64,000 nucleotides of DNA from Scolanthus callimorphus (lineage: Eukaryota; Cnidaria; Anthozoa; Actiniaria; Edwardsiidae): assembly GCA_033964015.1 (NCBI GenBank), contig CM066916.1, positions 15,044,501 through 15,108,500 of the forward strand. Reading direction: 5' to 3'. The notes under the pieces were generated by a model. The model was given only the letters and a program-made list of their open reading frames with translations, had not been told where the DNA came from and made no database searches. Numbering within the stretch: the stretch's first letter is position 1; each line of letters opens with the position of its first letter. The translations under genes were made by a program, and so were the position numbers. Of the stretch, positions 58,030-64,000 are shown one piece after another.

Positions 58030-59850
58030 CAAACATTTACATTTTGATGGAGTATAGGGCCGGGCGAGTTTCTTACGAAGCCACTCCATATTTTCCAACT
58101 CTTCGATATATTTTTCAACTGCGGACTGAAGGTGCTTGGGTTCGTTTTTTCGGGACTTACTAGCTCGCTCGCACTCGGTGTTTTTGGAAGGAAATCTGCG
58201 CCCCTGTTCAAAAGCAGAATTCAAATTTTCTGTTTTATAAATGAACGAAGACATTTCTATGCTATTCTCTTAGTGTTATTTTCTTATAACAAGATTCTTT
58301 ATGAAAAAGTGGAGCAGCACATTCAAAATTTGCTTTCACATGTTTTCGACATTATAAAATGCCCCTCAATATTTGCTGATATATTTTCACTAAGGCCTCG
58401 CAAAATATTGAAATTCTCAAATCTAATTCCCCCATCCCCCATGGAAACGAAAAAAATTCTAGAATAATATGCAAAACTGGCTTGTTTTTTTGTCTAACAA
58501 GGAACCCAACAAGCTGTCGGAACTCCGTTATAACATGAGATTATTTTAGACAATTAAAGAATGAAGCTTAGTAATGAAAAGACGCAAAACTGATTTCCTC
58601 TAGAAATATCCCGCGTGTTAATGAAGAAACAGGCTTTTTGTTTTTCATTTAAATATTTTCTTTCATATTGCTGTTATTAATCACTAATGCGTTTTTCGGC
58701 CGCACTTTTTAGCTCGATGATTACAAATTTCGCAAACTCTGCATTTTTGTAGTCGGTGCAGCACGTTTTGTAGTGTTAGGAAGAGTTATTTGATCTTCTA
58801 AAGGCGTATCGAAATTGTAATATGTTTCCACTGCGCAATTTTAGCACGAACGGCAACATCAGAAGGATTTTAGATAAAAAAATTAAGGCAATATTGCTGG
58901 CTTATCAAACTTTAGAGAAACGATAGGTAACGATACACAACAATTTTTTGAAATAAGTATAAGAATGTCTGAGCCGTGGTTAACCTCACAAATATTGTTT
59001 TTCAAAAAAGATTTAATTGGATTTAATTATTCAATGAAGTATAACTTTTACAACCAAATTTTTGGACCAAACTAATATAAAACTTAATTTAGTTGTCTAC
59101 TTTGTTTTGCAAGTAGCTTGATTTTCCATTCAATTTCTAGTAATTTTATCAAACTGCAGATTTTCTATTCAGGTCATAGAAAACTCTCCATTATTGCTTA
59201 CAGTCGTTTATTGTTAGGGAATGAAACATTTTTTTCGTGACATTTTAGAGCATATGCAGTTTTAACACTCCTCAGCTTTAAAGTCTAGATGAAAAACGAT
59301 AAGAGTATGGTAGAAATATTGATTTGTCTCTGCGAGAAAAAGGAATATTTGGGAGAATTCAGTGCACTAGTCTTTTCGTGTTTTGTTCCATCCTTCAAAG
59401 TGCTACCAGGGCGCCGAATATTGAGCCTATTATAAAAACACTGCCTGTTTTAACAAACAGCATCGGCCAATATTCGTCAACACGATTAAGATGTAAAAGC
59501 AAAGAAAACATAAATTAAAATGAACTCATAAAAAGTGATACAAAAAGGAAGTTTGAAAAAACATGCCACAGTATGCGACTGTCCATATTTGCGGCTTCAA
59601 TTGATACATTAATTATTTTTTCTGCGGTTCAATTTTATCAAAGAAAATATTTCATTTCAACTGTTCTGACAAATTAACACATTTCGCTATTTCATATTTC
59701 TTAATAAATTTCCTGTTTGACATTAAGTTACGTTGATAAATATCTACAGTATAAGTTACAGCACAGCCAAATATCCCACTTTGATCAAAGTGATAAGATA
59801 AACAAAAAGCAGAAAACATGCAGATGATATAGATATGCGGTAGAAGTTAC
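58030..59850. other. intergenic stretch without recognised gene
   Basis: A short minus-strand frame (58006-58254) with Lys/Glu-rich, helical composition overlaps the preceding MITE and is not supported by splice sites or start context. The rest is A/T-rich and featureless. Confidence 0.35.
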
Positions 59851-59851
59851 A

Positions 59852-60250
59852 GTGCTGCCTAATATTCTTCTTAGATCGGATAGATTAGATAAACAAAAAA
59901 AAAGAACTACGCAGCGGGCATATCGTATATTTGTTTTAGTGGGGATAAAAATATCTGGGATGGACGCCCGCATTCCTCGACATTTTGCTCTCTGCGACAT
60001 TTTGCTCTCTGCGCTTGTTTCATGTTTCCTCCTGAATACTTTCGCCGAATTTGGCGAAACGACACATTGCTATGGGAAAACGCATTCGCCCTATAACATT
60101 CAAATCTGTTGGATCAAAATACTAGAGCGAAGCTCTTCTAGTACATGGATAATCACAGATAAAAAAGTGCTATGGACAAACAGTGCTCACTGCAACATTA
60201 ATTCGGAAGATGAAAGCAGAGGGTCATTACATAAATACCGCACGCAATGA
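59852..60250 (+). CDS. open frame with possible signal peptide, unverified
   Basis: A 132-codon frame. An internal ATG at 59960 would start a protein with a short basic N-region, a hydrophobic stretch (LLSALVSCFLLNTFA) and then a polar segment with three cysteines, as in a small secreted protein. No homologous family was recognised and the upstream sequence has no clear promoter. It may be a first exon or chance. Confidence 0.2.
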   Translation: MLPNILLRSDRLDKQKKRTTQRAYRIFVLVGIKISGMDARIPRHFALCDILLSALVSCFLLNTFAEFGETTHCYGKTHSPYNIQICWIKILERSSSSTWIITDKKVLWTNSAHCNINSEDESRGSLHKYRTQ

Positions 60251-60436
60251 AATGGGAAACCAATACAGAACAATTCAAAGAGCACGGGTCGATTACGCGG
60301 TTTTGAAGTATTAGCAGGTTCTTGACCACCAAGAGAAAAAGAGAGAGGACAAATGAGGATGGGCAAAACTCGGGGGGAGGGGGGGGGGGCTCCCCTTGAA
60401 TAATACGAGGATGATCGTCGGAGAGAATTTTTTCAA

Positions 60437-60692
60437 CCCTAAAGCCCGATTTCCATATATTAGTTTCATGTCGTAGTAGTCGTACCTGTCGCGAATATCC
60501 AGTTGCAGTTGTCGCAGATGGAACACGGGCGATTTCTGTAACACGTGTTACAGCAGTCGAAAGAGTCGCAGCGTGTTACAGCGGTCGCGAACGTCACAGG
60601 TTTCCATATAGTCGCACCAGTCGCAACTGTCGCACAACAACTTTGTTCACGACAACTGCGACGGCTGTAACTATATGGAAAATGAACTTAAG
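60437..60692. mobile_element. MITE with CCCTAAAGCCCGATTTCCAT ends
   Basis: The left end CCCTAAAGCCCGATTTCCATA is loosely mirrored by TATATGGAAAATGAACTTAAGGG. The interior consists of AGTCGCA/GTCGCGA words and an ACACGTGT palindrome. The TTTCCATATAGTCG word links it to the element at 57915-58026. Confidence 0.65.
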
Positions 60693-62198
60693 GGATAGCA
60701 AACAGGGTGTGGTCCATAGCAAATGGGAAATTGGGTTTGGTTAAAGAACGTTTAACCCTAAGAGGTAGCAAACAAGAGATACGAAGTCAACTACTGCAGG
60801 CTACCTTTAGAGTGAGACACCCTAACGGATAACAGACGACTGTTTGGATATCTTAAACCCCTGAAAGATAGCGCTTGAGTGGATTTTTATACCCTTAGGA
60901 CGTTTATCCGTATATTGTTTATAGATATAAGGGATTCGCCCCGGGGGACAAATAGGCCAAGTGTAAATCTTGTTAGGACTTCGGTTACTTCACTTCACAC
61001 ATAATAATGTTCTAATTAAACTGTATAGTGTCAGGGCTGACTAATGACAAGTATCATTACATATCATGTGAATTTTAGACATTTTGCCTAGGATAGTAGA
61101 AGCTACAAGGGGAAGCTGTCAGGATCGCGAAATCTTTTTTGTTTCAAAAGGAGCAAAAACCTTTTAAAAAAGGTTATAATTAAAGTAATTTCAATTCCTC
61201 TGCAACCCACATCTTACCATCCCACGAGATCTACTGTCCTGATATTCTACGGTATCGGGTCACTGCCCGAAATTAAATTACTGGTTAATGTGATTGTTTT
61301 GCAACCATCGACTAAGTCACTCGAAAATTATTATTTTGTATAGAACTCGCCTTTTAACCATATTATCCCACAAGGAAATCGATTAAATATCGCGCTGTAT
61401 TTCATAGGCCAATGCTTGTCTCCGATTGCGCAATGTGAAGTAATTACAGGATAATATGATATATACTTTATAGGTTTGAAAGTAGAAATATATTCCAGCG
61501 TAACACATTGAAGGACCAACTTACTATGCAAATAAAACCATTGATGATACTGTTTGGAATGACAGATCTGTTGCGAAACTAGCCCATGTATTCATATTTA
61601 TTCAAATATAATTGTAACATGTTGTAAGAGTTTTAGCTTTCTTGACTGAGATGACTAAATCTAGTTTAACTAAGGTTTGTGAGTGCTGCGGTAGCACTCA
61701 TGATGTCTTTCAGGGCCATCTTCTGCAATTAAGGTCAGGCTAAATTTCTCTCAGGTTAATTTGTTATAACTTTTCAGATCTAAAGGCCCACAGGGCATAT
61801 ACTCTGACAGGTTTAACCTCAAGCTAACCGCCTGCTTTCTATGAAATCGAAAACTGCAATTAATAAACTGCTACTACTGTTCGGTCCTTTCGTTAAAAGG
61901 CGACGCAGACATTTAACAGAGGTATGTGTATTAGGTGGTATTCGAATTTTCATTTGGATATCCTGAATTGCAGAAATACTTTTTTCTTTAACACCAGTAC
62001 TGAATTACATGAACCTTGGGTGTAAGGGTAGACCCAAACCAATTCAACAAAATCGGTAAATATTTTTCAGGTGCATGTTCAGACCGATATAGAACGTTGT
62101 TCAATATATGTTTGCCGTATTCTCAATGGCAGTTTTCACACTAGAGACAGATAATTTGTCCAGATGACTTAGGGCAATGATTTGTAGTGTCTTTATTA
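60693..62198. other. intergenic stretch without recognised feature
   Basis: A/T-rich sequence, no exon, RNA gene or repeat that I can support. Confidence 0.4.
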
Positions 62199-63016
62199 TG
62201 TATCAGTCAATTCCAGCGGTGACCATGCCCCCCGGGCATTTGGTCATTTCTAAAAATAAAACTGAAAATTCCCCGCCCCCGGGCTAGCAAAAATGCAGAA
62301 TACCCCACGGCGGGGAACACAAAAAGCGGAAAAATGCCCCACCCCGGGACGAGAAAAAGACGGTAACTCTGCGTGACAAAGCTTCACAACAAAAACTTCA
62401 ACTCCATTTATACTGTCCGAGCATTTTCAATTCGTTTTTTTTTTAATGTACTTTAGTTTTCTCGTCTTTGAACGAGTTCTCATTTCACTGAAAGTGAGAC
62501 AAAATATAAATAAAGAAGTGACATTCCTAGGCCATTCGCGGTTGTAGCCATTTAGCTGCATCTCTCAATGCGAAATTTACCTTTATTCTATTTGCAGAGC
62601 AACTATTTCGCAGTTATGTTAATTGACTTTTTGCGGAATTGGAACTCTGTTTATAGTGTCAATTCATTTTTATGTTTTTCCACTGAGACGAAATTGCGAA
62701 ATCTGTTTCTTCTCTATAGAAGACGTTAACTGTGAAATGTGCAAATGTGTCAGTCTCCAAACGTGGTGTATACGGGCCATGCTCTGCATTATATTTTATG
62801 TGGCGTTATTTTCTGTAACTGGGTTGTAGTTCGCAAAACCCGACGCGCTTGAGATGAGAAAACCAAAGTTCCCCACCCCCTCCCCGGGGAAAAAACAATT
62901 CCCGACCCCGGGGCCAGCAAAATTTTCAAAATTCCCCACCCCAGGGAAGGCACTGGTGTGCAAATGCCCCACGGTGTCCGGGGGGGGGATGGTCACCGCT
63001 GGAATTGACTGATACA
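62199..63016 (+). mobile_element. TWA-target MITE, family A, copy 5
   Basis: An 818-bp copy of the 13287-14099 element with TTA on both sides (62196-62198 and 63017-63019). The central 68-codon frame is present (62623-62829) with a few substitutions, again lacking an ATG. Confidence 0.85.
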
Positions 63017-63199
63017 TTACTTCGTCAGTTGCTTCGTTCTTGTGTGAATACGGGCAAGAGGCGGAGAAAACCTCCAGACGAATTAAGTGGCTTAATGCGT
63101 CCGAACTGACGAAATAAATCACTTAATTCGTCTGGACGTTGTATCCCTCTCTTGCCCGTATTCACACAAGACAAAGCAAAGAGACGCACTAAGATCATT

Positions 63200-63420
63200 A
63201 GCCGAATTCACACTAGAGACGAGTTTCCCGTCTGAGACGAGTTTCTCGTCTTGAATGTGGTTCCCTGTTCTTCTGTGATCACGCAAAAAAAAAGGTTTTT
63301 GAAGAAGAAAGTGTGGCGATAATAAGCCGAGTTTCCGACTAGAATTCACATAAGACAGGAAATTTTTCTGACGAGAAACACGTCTCAGACGGGAACTCGT
63401 CTCTAGGGTGAATTCGGCTA
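63200..63420. mobile_element. MITE with TAGCCGAATTCACACTAGAG ends
   Basis: The left end TAGCCGAATTCACACTAGAG with GACGAGTTTCCCGTCT is mirrored by GACGGGAACTCGTC then TAGGGTGAATTCGGCTA. A related half repeat follows at 63438-63465. Confidence 0.75.
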
Positions 63421-63660
63421 TTGCCCTCAGTCGTCTGGACGAATTATCCGTCTCTAGTGTGAAAAAAGCCCCGGAACTTCGGGAAAAGTTAATAATAACG
63501 TGAATCAAGTTGAATCTTATTCAATGATGCTGAACCGTTCAGACTGTTCAAAATTCGCGAAAAAGATCCGCAACAATCAAGGTTCCCGTGTCGGGTAAAG
63601 TGATTTACATGTGTTGAGTCATATTACTTTCATCTTCATGACTAAATTCAACTGATTTGA

Positions 63661-63773
63661 AATGGACGATTTCAGCCATAAGCGCGCGCGCTCTTCTTTA
63701 TTTAGAAATGCCCAAGCCGTGTCCCACAACTACCAGAATGCAGCGCGCGCTTTTTAACAGTTTGTTCGACAAT
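63661..63773. mobile_element. partial copy of the 15071-15245 MITE
   Basis: Matches the left 110 bp of the element at 15071, including CACAACTACCAGAATGCAGC and CAGTTTGTTCGACAA. The right end is missing. Confidence 0.7.
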
Positions 63774-64000
63774 TAAAAACCCGTCGACTGATGGGTTTGG
63801 GGTTAGGTACCAGGATGCTATGATGGGCGCCTCCGTCCGGCAGCGCAGCGTTTCCATGGCAACGGGGCCACGCCCACCACCCAGTACCTGTCACACTAAG
63901 ACGAGTTCTCAGTGGAATATACTTACCTCATCCCCCCTGACCCATCGAAGGGCGGGAGGGTGGGAAAGCGTTTAGCGAAGTAAGGCCGCACAGAAGAATT

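Noticed and set aside
63931..64000. ATACTTACCT at the window end, like the 5' end of U1 snRNA
   Set aside because: Only the first ten bases fit; the following sequence does not match U1, and on the other strand it could be a simple splice donor. The gene, if any, is cut by the window edge.

Overview
The window reads as nuclear DNA of an invertebrate animal, most likely an anthozoan cnidarian such as a stony coral. That identification is inference. It rests on GT-AG multi-exon genes, A/T-rich non-coding DNA packed with short inverted-repeat transposons and long G/C homopolymers, and a fused multi-domain arginine kinase of a kind known from sea anemones. There is no bacterial or viral backbone.

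Gene layout, left to right: (1) the last coding exon of an unidentified + strand gene (422-487); (2) fragments of a dead non-LTR retrotransposon on the - strand (about 4.5-6.2 kb); (3) a + strand gene for an unidentified protein with two membrane segments (last exon 8018-8625, possible earlier exon at 7524-7904); (4) an eight-exon YOD1/OTU1 deubiquitinase gene on the - strand (9723-19191), assembled by hand from ubiquitin-like, OTU and zinc-finger exons with all splice phases consistent; (5) an archaemetzincin (AMZ) gene on the + strand (19521-33610), head to head with YOD1 about 330 bp away and split by a 13.1-kb intron; (6) inside that intron, same strand, a two-exon gene for a small acidic protein (22117-22577) and an intronless, frame-disrupted TPR-like gene (27476-29166); (7) an eight-exon gene on the - strand (36269-43667) encoding three complete arginine-kinase domains in one 1068-residue chain. 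From 43.7 kb to the end I find no certain gene, only two weak first-exon candidates on the - strand and one signal-peptide-like open frame.

Most of the rest is mobile DNA: at least twenty different short inverted-repeat or fold-back elements, several with visible target-site duplications (3-bp TWA, 7-bp and 9-bp classes); a tRNA-derived SINE lying against a YOD1 splice site; an element carrying a 128-bp satellite made of CRE and E-box palindromes; and several long palindromes.

The recognised genes do not form a pathway. YOD1 (ubiquitin removal, ER-associated degradation), AMZ (zinc aminopeptidase) and arginine kinase (phosphagen energy buffering) are ordinary housekeeping neighbours. The most unusual biology is the three-domain arginine kinase, a Gly-to-Cys change in the AMZ zinc motif, nested genes, a catalytic micro-exon, and the CRE/E-box satellite.
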